DNA of 57,639 bases from positions 1-57,639 of the forward strand of contig JAZSHX010000022.1 of NCBI GenBank assembly GCA_045533485.1. The letters are read 5' to 3'. The notes beneath the pieces were generated by a model that saw only the letters and a list, made by a program, of their open reading frames with translations, did no database searches and was not told where the DNA came from. Source of the DNA: Scatosoma sp045533485. Its GTDB lineage: Bacteria > Bacillota > Clostridia > Christensenellales > Borkfalkiaceae. Below are positions 42,504-50,876 of this stretch, one piece after another (the first letter of the stretch is position 1; every line of letters starts with the position of its first letter). Both the position numbers and the translations under genes were made by a program.

Positions 42504-43847
42504 TTATTTCCCAACGCAAAACTTAGCAAAAATTTCGCCGATAATCGTTTCCGTTGCCGTTTCGCCCGTAATTTCACCCAACGCGTCCCAAGCTTGCTTT
42601 ACGTCCACTGCGATAAGCTCCAGCGGTGCAAACTGACAAGCGTCAATCGCACGCGCAAGCGCTTTTTCCGCACGCGTCAAGGCGTTGAAATGCCGTTCTT
42701 CAATCAAAAACGCTTCCTGCAAGCTGTTACCAAAACTCTTTTCGGCAAGCAAGCGTTTAAGCTTGGCTATCCCTTCGCCCGTATGCGCAGACACCATTAC
42801 GTCAGCGTCGTTCGCCGTTTCGTCGTGAAGCAAATCTACTTTGTTGATAATTTTGATAATCGGCTTGTCCTTAATCATTTGCAAAACGCGCGCATCTTCC
42901 TGAGAAAGCCCTTGCGTTAAGTCGGCAACAAAAATAGCCACGTCCGCCGATTTGATAATCGCTTCCGCACGCTCGATACCGATACTTTCAATGGCGTCTC
43001 CACTGCAACGCACGCCTGCCGTGTCGTATAAATTAAACTTTTTACCGTCAATTTCTATCGTGCCTTCCACCGCGTCGCGCGTAGTGCCTGCCACGTTAGA
43101 AACAATGGCTTTATCGTATCCCAAAAGCGTGTTCAAAAGCGAGCTTTTACCCGTGTTGGGCTTACCGCAAATGGCAACGGTCACACCCGATTTGATTTTC
43201 TTGCCCGTCGCATATTGCGCAGAAAGAGCGAGTACGCCTTGATGCGCCTGGGTTAATTTATCGCAAGTGTCCTGCACTTCCAAATGCAAGTCTTCTTCGT
43301 ATTCGTCGGGATAATCCATCGTGACGTCGATTTTCGCAAGCACGGTGGTCAACTGCTCCTGCAACTGCTTCACCGCTGTCGTCAAGCGTTCGCTATACAG
43401 CTGATACCCTGCGCGCACTTCGGCGTCCGATTCGGCGTTAATCATATCCGCAACGCCTTCCGCAGACGCAAGCGAAAGCTTACCGTTCAAAAAAGCGCGC
43501 TTGGTAAATTCGCCCTTTTCCGCACTGCGCGCGCCAAGCGAAAACGCTTTTTTCAAGATACCGCGCGCAATATTTTCGCCGCCATGGCATTGAAATTCCA
43601 CGATGTCTTCCCCCGTATAGCTTTGCGGACCTTGGAAATACACGCAAAGCCCGAAATCGCTAAAATTTTCCCCGTCAATCGTACCTGCGTACATTTTATA
43701 CGGTTGAAAATTCGCCACGGGCGTTTTGCCCACGGGTTTAAACATCTTTTCCGCAATTTGCAAGGGACTTTTTCCGCTTATACGCACAATCGCAACTCCG
43801 CCCTTTCCGGCCGCCGTCGCGATTGCCGCTATATTGTCTTCCATCAT
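42504..43847 (-). CDS. mnmE: tRNA modification GTPase MnmE
   Basis: 447 residues from the ATG at 43847 (AAGGAG upstream; a reading to 43892 lacks support). N-terminal tetrahydrofolate-binding domain with AIVRISG, then the inserted G domain with CGKPNTGKSSLLN near residue 216 and DTAGVR, and the C-terminal FCVGK with the catalytic Cys. With MnmG it modifies the wobble uridine of several tRNAs. Confidence 0.96.
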   Translation of the reverse strand: MMEDNIAAIATAAGKGGVAIVRISGKSPLQIAEKMFKPVGKTPVANFQPYKMYAGTIDGENFSDFGLCVYFQGPQSYTGEDIVEFQCHGGENIARGILKKAFSLGARSAEKGEFTKRAFLNGKLSLASAEGVADMINAESDAEVRAGYQLYSERLTTAVKQLQEQLTTVLAKIDVTMDYPDEYEEDLHLEVQDTCDKLTQAHQGVLALSAQYATGKKIKSGVTVAICGKPNTGKSSLLNTLLGYDKAIVSNVAGTTRDAVEGTIEIDGKKFNLYDTAGVRCSGDAIESIGIERAEAIIKSADVAIFVADLTQGLSQEDARVLQMIKDKPIIKIINKVDLLHDETANDADVMVSAHTGEGIAKLKRLLAEKSFGNSLQEAFLIEERHFNALTRAEKALARAIDACQFAPLELIAVDVKQAWDALGEITGETATETIIGEIFAKFCVGK

Positions 43848-43911
43848 ACCGCCGTACTCCTTTTCGTCGAATTTGCACACTGTACCCAGCATACTTATAA
43901 CATACGATTAT

Positions 43912-43941
43912 ATTATAACATAATATAAATGCTTTTGTAAA
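43912..43941 (-). promoter_or_regulatory. Promoter ahead of mnmE
   Basis: Minus strand: -35 TTTACA 43936-43941, 18-base spacer, -10 TATAAT 43912-43917. It may drive the long run mnmE to gltX. Confidence 0.6.
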
Positions 43942-43964
43942 ACGTTTTTTTGGCAAAAGCGCTT

Positions 43965-44003
43965 AAAAAAAGACGGAAATATAAGTTTTTCTTATTTTCC
44001 GTC
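43965..44003 (-). terminator. Terminator of the mrp-truA-membrane protein run
   Basis: Stem around 43972-43980 and 43994-44003 (GACGGAAAAT against ATTTCCGTC, slightly imperfect), followed by seven U on the minus strand, just after the membrane protein stop at 44030. Confidence 0.75.
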
Positions 44004-44029
44004 CTGTGTATTTTATTTTTGCGCGACGT

Positions 44030-44884
44030 TTAATTAAAAATGTCGTCAAACGGTTCGTCTGCTCTTTGATTGCCCGTATTGCCGCTAGAGCCAAATTCTT
44101 CAAACGGATCGTCGGGCGTAGGCGCTTGCGGTCTTTCGGGCGTTCCATAGCCGTTATTGTAAGAACCAAAGCCGCCTTGATTATATTGTTGCTGATATTG
44201 CTGTTGTTGACGAATGTACGCTTCGCGGCGCGCACGCATCATATCGTCGTAATTGACGTATTTATTTTTGCGTATCACGAAAATGATAATCATACGGGAA
44301 ACGGGTATGAGCAAGCCCAAAAACGCAAAAATCATATGGTTTTTGAACGCATAGTTTTTGTACAAGCCGATAAGCAAAATAAGGAACATTACTTCACACA
44401 AAATTTGTGCAAGCGAAGCAAAAATCGCAAGTACGTTATACACGTTATACACCGTCAAGGAAAAGCCCGTTAAGCCGTTCCAAACTTCCACGTTATTGAC
44501 CACGGTCGGTACGCCGTGCGCCACGTATAAATACACCTGCGCCGCCATTTGCACACCCAAAACAAGCGTCGCGATAATTTGGAAAATCATCGCAAGAAGT
44601 CCTGCGCGCTTAATGGGCTTTCCAAAAAAGCTGCACGTCCCTGCAAGCTCGCCCATCAATAAAATATTGACGAACGGCACGAACGCACGCCACGTCTTTT
44701 CCATGCCGCGGCGCGTTGCCATCATACGCAAGCCAAAGCCCTGCATGATGAATAACGCCGCCCAAATTGCTACGCCGATTAAGCCATAGATAAATATGTC
44801 AGGGATAGTTACACCGCCGCCGAACAACAACTGTATTTCTTGCACGGCGCTTACCGTGCCGTAATACAAACCAACAAGTTCCAT
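44030..44884 (-). CDS. Membrane protein with Gln/Gly/Pro-rich tail, unknown function
   Basis: 284 residues. About five hydrophobic segments in the first 200 residues (FIYGLIGVAIWAALFIMQGF, LLAMIFQIIATLVLGVQM, VMFLILLIGLYK, HMIFAFLGLLIPVSRMIIIFVI), then a cytosolic tail rich in Gln, Asn, Gly, Tyr and Pro (YIRQQQQYQQQYNQGGFGSY), ending in acidic repeats DPFEEF and EPFDDIF. No known family recognised. It sits 19 bases after truA. Confidence 0.75.
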   Translation of the reverse strand: MELVGLYYGTVSAVQEIQLLFGGGVTIPDIFIYGLIGVAIWAALFIMQGFGLRMMATRRGMEKTWRAFVPFVNILLMGELAGTCSFFGKPIKRAGLLAMIFQIIATLVLGVQMAAQVYLYVAHGVPTVVNNVEVWNGLTGFSLTVYNVYNVLAIFASLAQILCEVMFLILLIGLYKNYAFKNHMIFAFLGLLIPVSRMIIIFVIRKNKYVNYDDMMRARREAYIRQQQQYQQQYNQGGFGSYNNGYGTPERPQAPTPDDPFEEFGSSGNTGNQRADEPFDDIFN

Positions 44885-44903
44885 ATATTTCTTCCTTATA
44901 TTC

Positions 44904-45662
44904 TTATTCTTCGTTTTTATATTGTACGCTGTAAAGCGTTAAACCCTTTGCAGGCATCGTTTTTCCAAGCAAACCGCGCTCGCCGGTTTGAAAAGCTTGC
45001 TCTAAACTTTCTTTTGTTCGCTTCCCCAAAGCAAGGTCTAAAAGCTCCCCTACCATTGTACGCACCATATTATACAAAAATCCGTTACCCGTTACGTATA
45101 TTTTCAAATCTCTCCCGTCGAACGTTTGATTTTCTTCCACACGCACTTCGTACACGGTGCGCACGGTCGTTTGCACGGAAGAGCCCGATGCACAAAACGC
45201 TTTGAAATCGTGCTCGCCTTGCATAAGATTTGCCGCATTTTGTAAGATTTGTAAGTCGGGCGCGCTGTCGATACGAACCGCGTACCGTTCCTTCAAGGGC
45301 ATTTCACGCTTGGAAACGTATAAACTATACACGTACGTTTTGCGTTTCGCACTGCGCGTAGAATGAAAATCTTTATCTGCGTTCCAACCTTCCAACACGC
45401 GTACGTCGGGGGGTAAAAATGCGTTTAAACAATCGGGCAATTTCTCCGCCGGAATGGTAAGCGTATCTTCGTCAAAATGGCAAATTTGCCCAGCCGCGTG
45501 CACGCCTGCGTCCGTTCGTCCGCTTGCCGTAATCGCAACCTGCTTATTCAACCCTGCTTGCACAGCGTTTTCCAACGTTTCTTGCACGGATTTTGCATTC
45601 TTTTGACGTTGCCAACCTGCATATTCCGTTCCGTCGTAAGCAATTTTCAAAACGTAACGCAT
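44904..45662 (-). CDS. truA: tRNA pseudouridine(38-40) synthase
   Basis: 252 residues. N-terminal IAYDGTEYAGWQRQ, the catalytic Asp in ASGRTDAGVHA near residue 54, and the C-terminal FLYNMVRTMVGELLDLALG. Isomerises uridines 38-40 in tRNA anticodon arms. The ATG at 45662 has AAGGAG upstream; a longer reading overlaps ecfT and is rejected. It follows ecfT as in many Firmicutes. Confidence 0.96.
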   Translation of the reverse strand: MRYVLKIAYDGTEYAGWQRQKNAKSVQETLENAVQAGLNKQVAITASGRTDAGVHAAGQICHFDEDTLTIPAEKLPDCLNAFLPPDVRVLEGWNADKDFHSTRSAKRKTYVYSLYVSKREMPLKERYAVRIDSAPDLQILQNAANLMQGEHDFKAFCASGSSVQTTVRTVYEVRVEENQTFDGRDLKIYVTGNGFLYNMVRTMVGELLDLALGKRTKESLEQAFQTGERGLLGKTMPAKGLTLYSVQYKNEE

Positions 45663-45700
45663 TGTATTCTCCTTATATTTGTAACCGTTTTTTTCTACGC

Positions 45701-46513
45701 TTAAACAAGCGCAACCGTGTAAATACGCAATAAAATAATACCCGTCAATAAACCGCCAAGCAACGCAAATGCAAATACGTCGCGCCAACCAAGCGTCAAT
45801 TTTTTATATTTTGTTCGTATTTTACTGCCCGTATAGCATCTCGCGTCCATCGCGTCGCCAAGTTCGTCCGCACGGCGGAACGCACTGATGAGCAAGGGGA
45901 TTAAAATGGGAATAATCGCTTTAATACGCTTAAAAATGTTGCCACTTTCAAAATCCGCACCGCGCGCCTTTTGCGCGTTCATAATTCGCCCCGTTTCATC
46001 CGTTAAAATAGGAATAAAACGCAAGGCAATCGACATAATCAACGCAAGCTCGTGCACGGGGAAGCGTATCCATTTTAAGGGCTTTAGCAAGCTTTCAATA
46101 CCGTCTGTGAGCGCAACGGGCGTGGTGGTCAGCGTAAGCACCGACGACGCAAGCACGAGCAAAAATAATCTTGCCGCCAAGAAGATAGTGAAATACACCG
46201 CTTCTTTCGTGATTTTAACGATACCCCACGATACGAGCACCGTTTCGCCTTTATAGAAAAACAAATTCAAAATAGCGGTAAATAAGAGCAAAAATACAAT
46301 GGCTTTTATCGAAGATAACAAGCTTTTTAAGGGGATTTTTGAAAAGAGCGCAATCAACAAAAATACGAAAGCACATACGCCAAGCGCATAAAAGTTTTTA
46401 CATAAAAATACCGCTACGATATACGCAATCAAAAAAAGTATTTTTACGCGCGGATCTAATTTGTGCACGAAAGAGTTAGCAGGATAGTATTGTCCAAAGG
46501 CAACGTCACGCAT
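45701..46513 (-). CDS. ecfT: ECF transporter transmembrane component EcfT
   Basis: 270 residues from the ATG at 46513, which overlaps the ecfA stop by 8 bases. Five to six membrane helices (VKILFLIAYIVAVFLC, AIVFLLLFTAILNLFFY, DVFAFALLGGLLTGIILL) and the cytoplasmic coupling segment MNAQKARGADF with the Ala-Arg-Gly coupling motif. It is the shared scaffold for vitamin-binding S components, driven by the fused EcfA ATPase encoded upstream. Confidence 0.94.
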   Translation of the reverse strand: MRDVAFGQYYPANSFVHKLDPRVKILFLIAYIVAVFLCKNFYALGVCAFVFLLIALFSKIPLKSLLSSIKAIVFLLLFTAILNLFFYKGETVLVSWGIVKITKEAVYFTIFLAARLFLLVLASSVLTLTTTPVALTDGIESLLKPLKWIRFPVHELALIMSIALRFIPILTDETGRIMNAQKARGADFESGNIFKRIKAIIPILIPLLISAFRRADELGDAMDARCYTGSKIRTKYKKLTLGWRDVFAFALLGGLLTGIILLRIYTVALV

Positions 46514-48395
46514 CTTCCTGCCCCCCTTTGGGCATTGAACGCATACCTGCCCCACCCGTTTTCGCGCGTAAAAGCGTTTTTTGTACAAAATCTTCCATTG
46601 TCAAATCGCAATCTACGGACAAGCCAAGCGCGCGCATTTTCGCAAGCGTTTTCGACGTGAACGGCACGTCCAAGCCCGCTTGCAACGCAACGCCCGTATC
46701 TTCAAACAGCTTTTTAGGCGTATCCGTCGCCACGATTTTACCGTCCGCAAACACCGTAGCCCTATTGCAATTTTCCGCAATTTCGTCCATATCGTGCGAA
46801 ACGATAATTACCGTTTTACACCACGATTTATGCAAGAAGTGCAAAAGCTGCATAATTTCCTTTTTACCAAGGGGATCTAACCCTGCCGCAGGTTCGTCCA
46901 AAACCAAAATTTCCGGTTTGGTTACGATTACCCCAGCAATCGCCACACGGCGTTTTTGACCGCCCGAAAGCGCAAACGGCGAAGCATTTTTCACGTCTTC
47001 ATAGCAAAGCCCTACGGCTTGCAACGCCTCTTTTACCGCTGTTTCAACTTGTTCGTCCGTCAAATTATCATTGAAATTTTTAAGCCCGAACGCAACGTCT
47101 TCGAATACCGTTTCCGCAAACAGCTGATATTCGGGATATTGAAACACCATACCCACTTTTTTACGCAAAGCGCGGAAATCCGTTTTCTTATCCGTCAAAT
47201 CAAAACCGCCCACCTGCAAAACCGTCTTGGGCTGTTCTTGCGCTTTTTTACGCTTTTTCTCTTTATATTTCTTCTCCGCCGTCGGCACTTTAATCAGCGC
47301 GTTCAAATGTTGCACAAACGTCGATTTCCCACTGCCCGTATGCCCGATGATACCAAAGAAATCCCCTTCGTGAATACGCACGCAGGCATCTTTCAACGCG
47401 TGCGTTTCAAAAGGCGACGCCGCATTGTAGGTGTAAGATAAATTTTCACAGCATACACTGTCGCTTACAGTGGATTGTTCCGCTTGATTTTTCGCAGGGT
47501 ACTCTTCCGCAAAGGAAGGTAAGGTTACCGGCGTTTTCGCCACGGCGGACACGATTTCTTCCGCCAACGCTTCCTGTGTCCACGCATCGTTTATACCCAA
47601 GCCGCCTGCGCGTAAGCTACGGCAAATTTGCAAGCTTTTCGGCAACGCAAGGGAGCAACGTTTGAGCTCTTTTTCACGGCTCAACACGTTCATGGGTGCG
47701 CCTTCCATGACAATTTTACCTTGGTTCATTACAATCGCGCGATCGGCAAGCAGCGCTTCTTCGGGAAAATGCGTAATCAACAAAACGGTGATTTTCTCTT
47801 CCATGTTCAAGCGCACAATTACGTCCATCACTTCTTTTCTGCCGCGCGGATCTAACATCGCCGTCGCTTCGTCTAAAATGATAATTTTGGGCTTTAACGC
47901 AAGCACGCCTGCAATAGCCACGCGTTGTTTTTGCCCACCTGAAAGACGCGCAACGGTTGCGTTTCTAAATTTCTCCATACCTACCGCTTGCAAAGCAAAC
48001 GTGATACGCTCACCGATTTCTTCACGCGGCACGCCGATATTTTCAGGCCCAAACGCCACGTCGTCTTCCACGATAGACGCAACAGTTTGATTGTCGGGAT
48101 TTTGAAAAACAATCCCCACTTGTTTGCGCACGGCAAAAAGATTGTTTTCGTCCGTCGCATCCAAACCCAAAACGGTAATCTCCCCCGACGACGGCGAAAG
48201 TAAACCGTTCGTCAAACGCGCAAGCGTGGATTTACCGCTTCCGTTGTGCCCAAGCACAGCGACAAATTCTCCTTCCTGCACGGAAAAATCAATGCTATCA
48301 AGCGCAAAAGAACTCTCCAACGCAAATGCGTCGCTGGAGCTTTCATCCGCTTCCTGATAGGAAAAATGCACTTTTTTGAACTCAATTGCTTGCAT
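46506..48395 (-). CDS. Fused EcfA1-EcfA2 energy-coupling ATPase
   Basis: 629 residues holding two complete ABC ATPase domains. Domain 1: Walker A GHNGSGKS near residue 49, signature LSGGQKQR near 153, Walker B IIILDEATAMLD near 172. Domain 2: Walker A GHTGSGKS near 350, signature LSGGQKRR near 477, Walker B LVLDEPAAGLD near 497. A linker of about 60 residues joins them. In most Firmicutes these are two genes before ecfT and truA; here one chain replaces both. It powers uptake of vitamins and other micronutrients together with EcfT and S proteins. Confidence 0.95.
   Translation of the reverse strand: MQAIEFKKVHFSYQEADESSSDAFALESSFALDSIDFSVQEGEFVAVLGHNGSGKSTLARLTNGLLSPSSGEITVLGLDATDENNLFAVRKQVGIVFQNPDNQTVASIVEDDVAFGPENIGVPREEIGERITFALQAVGMEKFRNATVARLSGGQKQRVAIAGVLALKPKIIILDEATAMLDPRGRKEVMDVIVRLNMEEKITVLLITHFPEEALLADRAIVMNQGKIVMEGAPMNVLSREKELKRCSLALPKSLQICRSLRAGGLGINDAWTQEALAEEIVSAVAKTPVTLPSFAEEYPAKNQAEQSTVSDSVCCENLSYTYNAASPFETHALKDACVRIHEGDFFGIIGHTGSGKSTFVQHLNALIKVPTAEKKYKEKKRKKAQEQPKTVLQVGGFDLTDKKTDFRALRKKVGMVFQYPEYQLFAETVFEDVAFGLKNFNDNLTDEQVETAVKEALQAVGLCYEDVKNASPFALSGGQKRRVAIAGVIVTKPEILVLDEPAAGLDPLGKKEIMQLLHFLHKSWCKTVIIVSHDMDEIAENCNRATVFADGKIVATDTPKKLFEDTGVALQAGLDVPFTSKTLAKMRALGLSVDCDLTMEDFVQKTLLRAKTGGAGMRSMPKGGQEDA
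46538..46551 (-). repeat. Partial copy of the dispersed repeat, in ecfA
   Basis: Minus strand GGCAGGTATGCGTT, 14 bases identical to the copies in panE and at the nudix start, in the same orientation. Confidence 0.4.
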
Positions 48396-48460
48396 TTTGT
48401 TTTTTGTCCTTATCCTTTTATCTTATACCATTTTACGCTTTCAACGCGTACATGGTGTCG

Positions 48461-49462
48461 TTATTTTCCTAAATGATTGATAAAATATTCTCCGTTTTTC
48501 TCTACGGTTACCACGATACTGCCTTGCAAATCAGTGCGGTGCGTAGTAACATTTGCTGTACTTAATCTATCGCGCACTTCTTTAGATGGATGCCCGTACG
48601 CATTGTCTGTTCCGCAGGAAATCACGGCGTCTCTTAACGCAGGCATATACGAAAGCAAGTTTTCACCCGTCGCGCTTGCGCTGCCGTGATGCCCCACCCT
48701 CAAAATTTCCGTACTGCTAAGCTTTACGCCCACAATAGCGTCTATCGCATCTTCCGCAACCAGCTTATTTTCCACACTTTGCGGCACGTCGCTCATCAAA
48801 AGCACGCTAACGCCTTGATAATCCAACCAAAACACGGAAGCCGATAAGTTGTCGTCCGTAAACTCCGTATTTTCTTCCACGTCCAGCGTGTAGGGATACA
48901 CACAACGAAGCGTATACGCACACTCACCGTCCGTTGATAAATCCAAAGCGCGCGACGAATACGACAGGGCGCAATCTTCACGCGTCAACTGCGTGTAAAA
49001 GGTGGCATATTTTACGTTTTCCGTCAAATCGCATTTGGGTAAAAAAGCTTGTTCCACCCGTTTGCGTTTGACTACTTCCGCAAGTCCGCCGCAATGGTCG
49101 CCGTCAGCGTGCGTTACCACCAAATAATCAATGGTTTTGATTTTCAATTTTCGCAAATATCTCATCAACGCCGTGGTGTTTTCCGTTTCACCGTTACCGC
49201 CGTCTATCAGCATTATTTTGCCGTCTGGCAATTCTATCAACGTGCAATCGCCTTGCCCAACGTCGATAAAATGCAAACGAAGCTGTCCACCTTGACGTTT
49301 GTCCACGTCTGGCAAACCAAAGGCATATTTCCAAGTGTCGGGCGGCACAAATGCAGAAAATACGCAAACGGCGATAAACACCGCCAACACGCACGCCAAC
49401 ACAATGCGCTTGTACATAGCTATGCGTTTTTCAATTTTTTCCTTTTCCGCCGCAAATCCCAT
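48461..49462 (-). CDS. ComEC-like metallo-beta-lactamase-fold hydrolase with membrane anchor
   Basis: 333 residues. One N-terminal membrane segment (IVLACVLAVFIAVCVFSAFV, residues 19-38), then a metallo-beta-lactamase fold: LHFIDVGQGDCTLIELPDGKIMLIDGG, the metal motif VVTHADGDHCGG near residue 118, SVLLMSDVPQSVE, and GHHGSA near 260. This matches the C-terminal domain of ComEC/Rec2 without its channel part. Such standalone proteins are common in clostridia; nuclease activity outside the membrane is possible but unproven. Confidence 0.88.
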   Translation of the reverse strand: MGFAAEKEKIEKRIAMYKRIVLACVLAVFIAVCVFSAFVPPDTWKYAFGLPDVDKRQGGQLRLHFIDVGQGDCTLIELPDGKIMLIDGGNGETENTTALMRYLRKLKIKTIDYLVVTHADGDHCGGLAEVVKRKRVEQAFLPKCDLTENVKYATFYTQLTREDCALSYSSRALDLSTDGECAYTLRCVYPYTLDVEENTEFTDDNLSASVFWLDYQGVSVLLMSDVPQSVENKLVAEDAIDAIVGVKLSSTEILRVGHHGSASATGENLLSYMPALRDAVISCGTDNAYGHPSKEVRDRLSTANVTTHRTDLQGSIVVTVEKNGEYFINHLGK

Positions 49463-49489
49463 ACTTTTATCCCGTGTGTGTTTACATTT

Positions 49490-50332
49490 TTATACTTTTG
49501 CTTGCACCTTTTCAATTTGCGCAAACACTTGATCCAGCGCGTCCGTTTGATAATCTTCTATTCTACCTGCGTCCGCCAGCGTGGAAATGCGCGCGTCCAA
49601 AGGAAGCTTCGCCACCGCGGGAATCCCGAATTCTTGCGCAATCGCGTCCGCTTTACTTACACCGAATACGGGGATTTGTTTTCCGCAGTCGGGGCAGGAA
49701 AGATAGCTCATATTTTCCACCAAGCCAAGCACGGGCACGTTCATGATTTTTGCCATATTGATGGCTTTCTCCACCACCATCTTTACCAAATCCTGCGGCG
49801 TAGTTACCACCACGATACCGGAGATGGGAATACTTTGGAATACCGTAAGCGGTACGTCGCCCGTTCCGGGGGGCATATCGATAAACAGCAAATCGACGTC
49901 TTTCCAAATAACGTCCGTCCAAAACTGCATTACCGTACCCGAAATGACCATACCGCGCCAAACGACGGGCATATTTTCTTGATCTAACAGCAAGTTCATA
50001 GACATCAACTGCATACCCGACGGCGAAAGCACCGTTTCTATCCCTGCTTCACTACCCGTAGCGTGCTCGTGTACGCCAAACATATGCGGAATAGACGGCC
50101 CTGTGATATCCGCGTCCATAATCCCCACGCCGTTGCCTTTTCTTTGCGCCAAAGACGCCAAAAGCGCCGTCGTAAGCGATTTTCCAACACCGCCCTTTCC
50201 GCTGACTACACCGATTACTTTTTTAATCGACGATTGCTGATGGGGCGCTTTCAAAAAGCTTTGTTTGTCCTGCTTTCGCGACGCGCAGTTTGAAGAACAA
50301 CTGGAACAGTTGTGCGTGCAATTTTCACTCAT
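49490..50332 (-). CDS. mrp: Mrp/NBP35-type P-loop ATPase (iron-sulfur carrier)
   Basis: 280 residues. A Cys-rich N-terminus (CTHNCSSCSSNC, residues 5-16) precedes the deviant Walker A GVVSGKGGVGKS near 43, followed by IMDADITGPSIPHMFG and FIDMPPGTGDVPLTV. The central pair in SCPDCG near residue 218 is the CXXC that binds a bridging [4Fe-4S] cluster in a dimer. Carries iron-sulfur clusters to target proteins. Confidence 0.93.
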   Translation of the reverse strand: MSENCTHNCSSCSSNCASRKQDKQSFLKAPHQQSSIKKVIGVVSGKGGVGKSLTTALLASLAQRKGNGVGIMDADITGPSIPHMFGVHEHATGSEAGIETVLSPSGMQLMSMNLLLDQENMPVVWRGMVISGTVMQFWTDVIWKDVDLLFIDMPPGTGDVPLTVFQSIPISGIVVVTTPQDLVKMVVEKAINMAKIMNVPVLGLVENMSYLSCPDCGKQIPVFGVSKADAIAQEFGIPAVAKLPLDARISTLADAGRIEDYQTDALDQVFAQIEKVQAKV

Positions 50333-50361
50333 TGTTTATTCACTCCTTTTTATGCTTATAC

Positions 50362-50390
50362 ATTATACACTTCTTGCCAAAATTTGTCAA
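50362..50390 (-). promoter_or_regulatory. Consensus promoter of the mrp-ecf-truA run
   Basis: Minus strand: -35 TTGACA 50385-50390, 17-base spacer, -10 TATAAT 50362-50367, both perfect. The leader is short, with AAGGAG before the start. Confidence 0.85.
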
Positions 50391-50449
50391 GATATTTGCG
50401 TTCCTATCCATAATTAACGAACAAAAACGCAAAAAAGATTGAAAAACGG

Positions 50450-50478
50450 TTGCATTCAAGCGTAAAATGATGTATAAT
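50450..50478 (+). promoter_or_regulatory. Promoter of the SRP RNA gene
   Basis: -35 TTGCAT 50450-50455, 17-base spacer, -10 TATAAT 50473-50478. Confidence 0.75.
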
Positions 50479-50484
50479 AAGTAG

Positions 50485-50760
50485 GCTGCGCGTAGGCGGG
50501 GAGGTAGCGGCACCCTGTATCTGCAATCCGCTATAGCAGAGCTGAATGCCTTTCCAGACGAAGCTTATGGAGGGTTGCGCGCCGTAAGGAACGTTGATCG
50601 TAAGGTCTTATGCAACGCAATGCCGTGAACCGTGTCAGGACGGGAACGTAGCAGCACTAAGCGGATGTTTGCGTGTGCCATAGGGTAGCTTTACGGGAGT
50701 CACCTGCGGCGTTTCCACTTCGGTAAGTTTCGGCGAAAAAGGATCGCGCAGTTTTTTTGT
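50485..50760 (+). ncRNA. ffs: Signal recognition particle RNA, large form
   Basis: About 270 bases. The 5' end (CTGCGCG) pairs with the 3' end (CGCGCAG at 50746-50752), followed by a T run that ends transcription. The Alu part has GGGGAGGTAGCGGCACCCTG and CTGCAATCCGCTATAGCAG; the S-domain has GTGTCAGGACGGGAACGTAGCAGCAC, with a GGAA tetraloop and the CAGG/AGCAG symmetric loop bound by Ffh. This large, Alu-containing form is typical of spore-forming Firmicutes. It fills most of the gap between mrp and dinB. Confidence 0.95.
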
Positions 50761-50789
50761 TATTATTTCGGGAACACCCGATAAAAGCA

Positions 50790-50828
50790 AGGGTTAAGGA
50801 AACACCCGTTTTCCTTAACCCCTTTTTA
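50790..50828. terminator. Terminator hairpin between SRP RNA and dinB
   Basis: A perfect 12-base stem, GGGTTAAGGAAA (50791-50802) with its complement at 50810-50821, followed by CCTTTTTA on the plus strand. It may also serve dinB on the minus strand. Confidence 0.75.
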
Positions 50829-50876
50829 TATGCAAGCGCAGAGTGGTTCCATTCTCTCGCTGATACAAGCAGTATG

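Noticed and set aside
50488..50752. tmRNA or RNase P RNA
   Set aside because: The GGAA tetraloop with the CAGG/AGCAG loop and the Alu-type 5' part identify SRP RNA instead.
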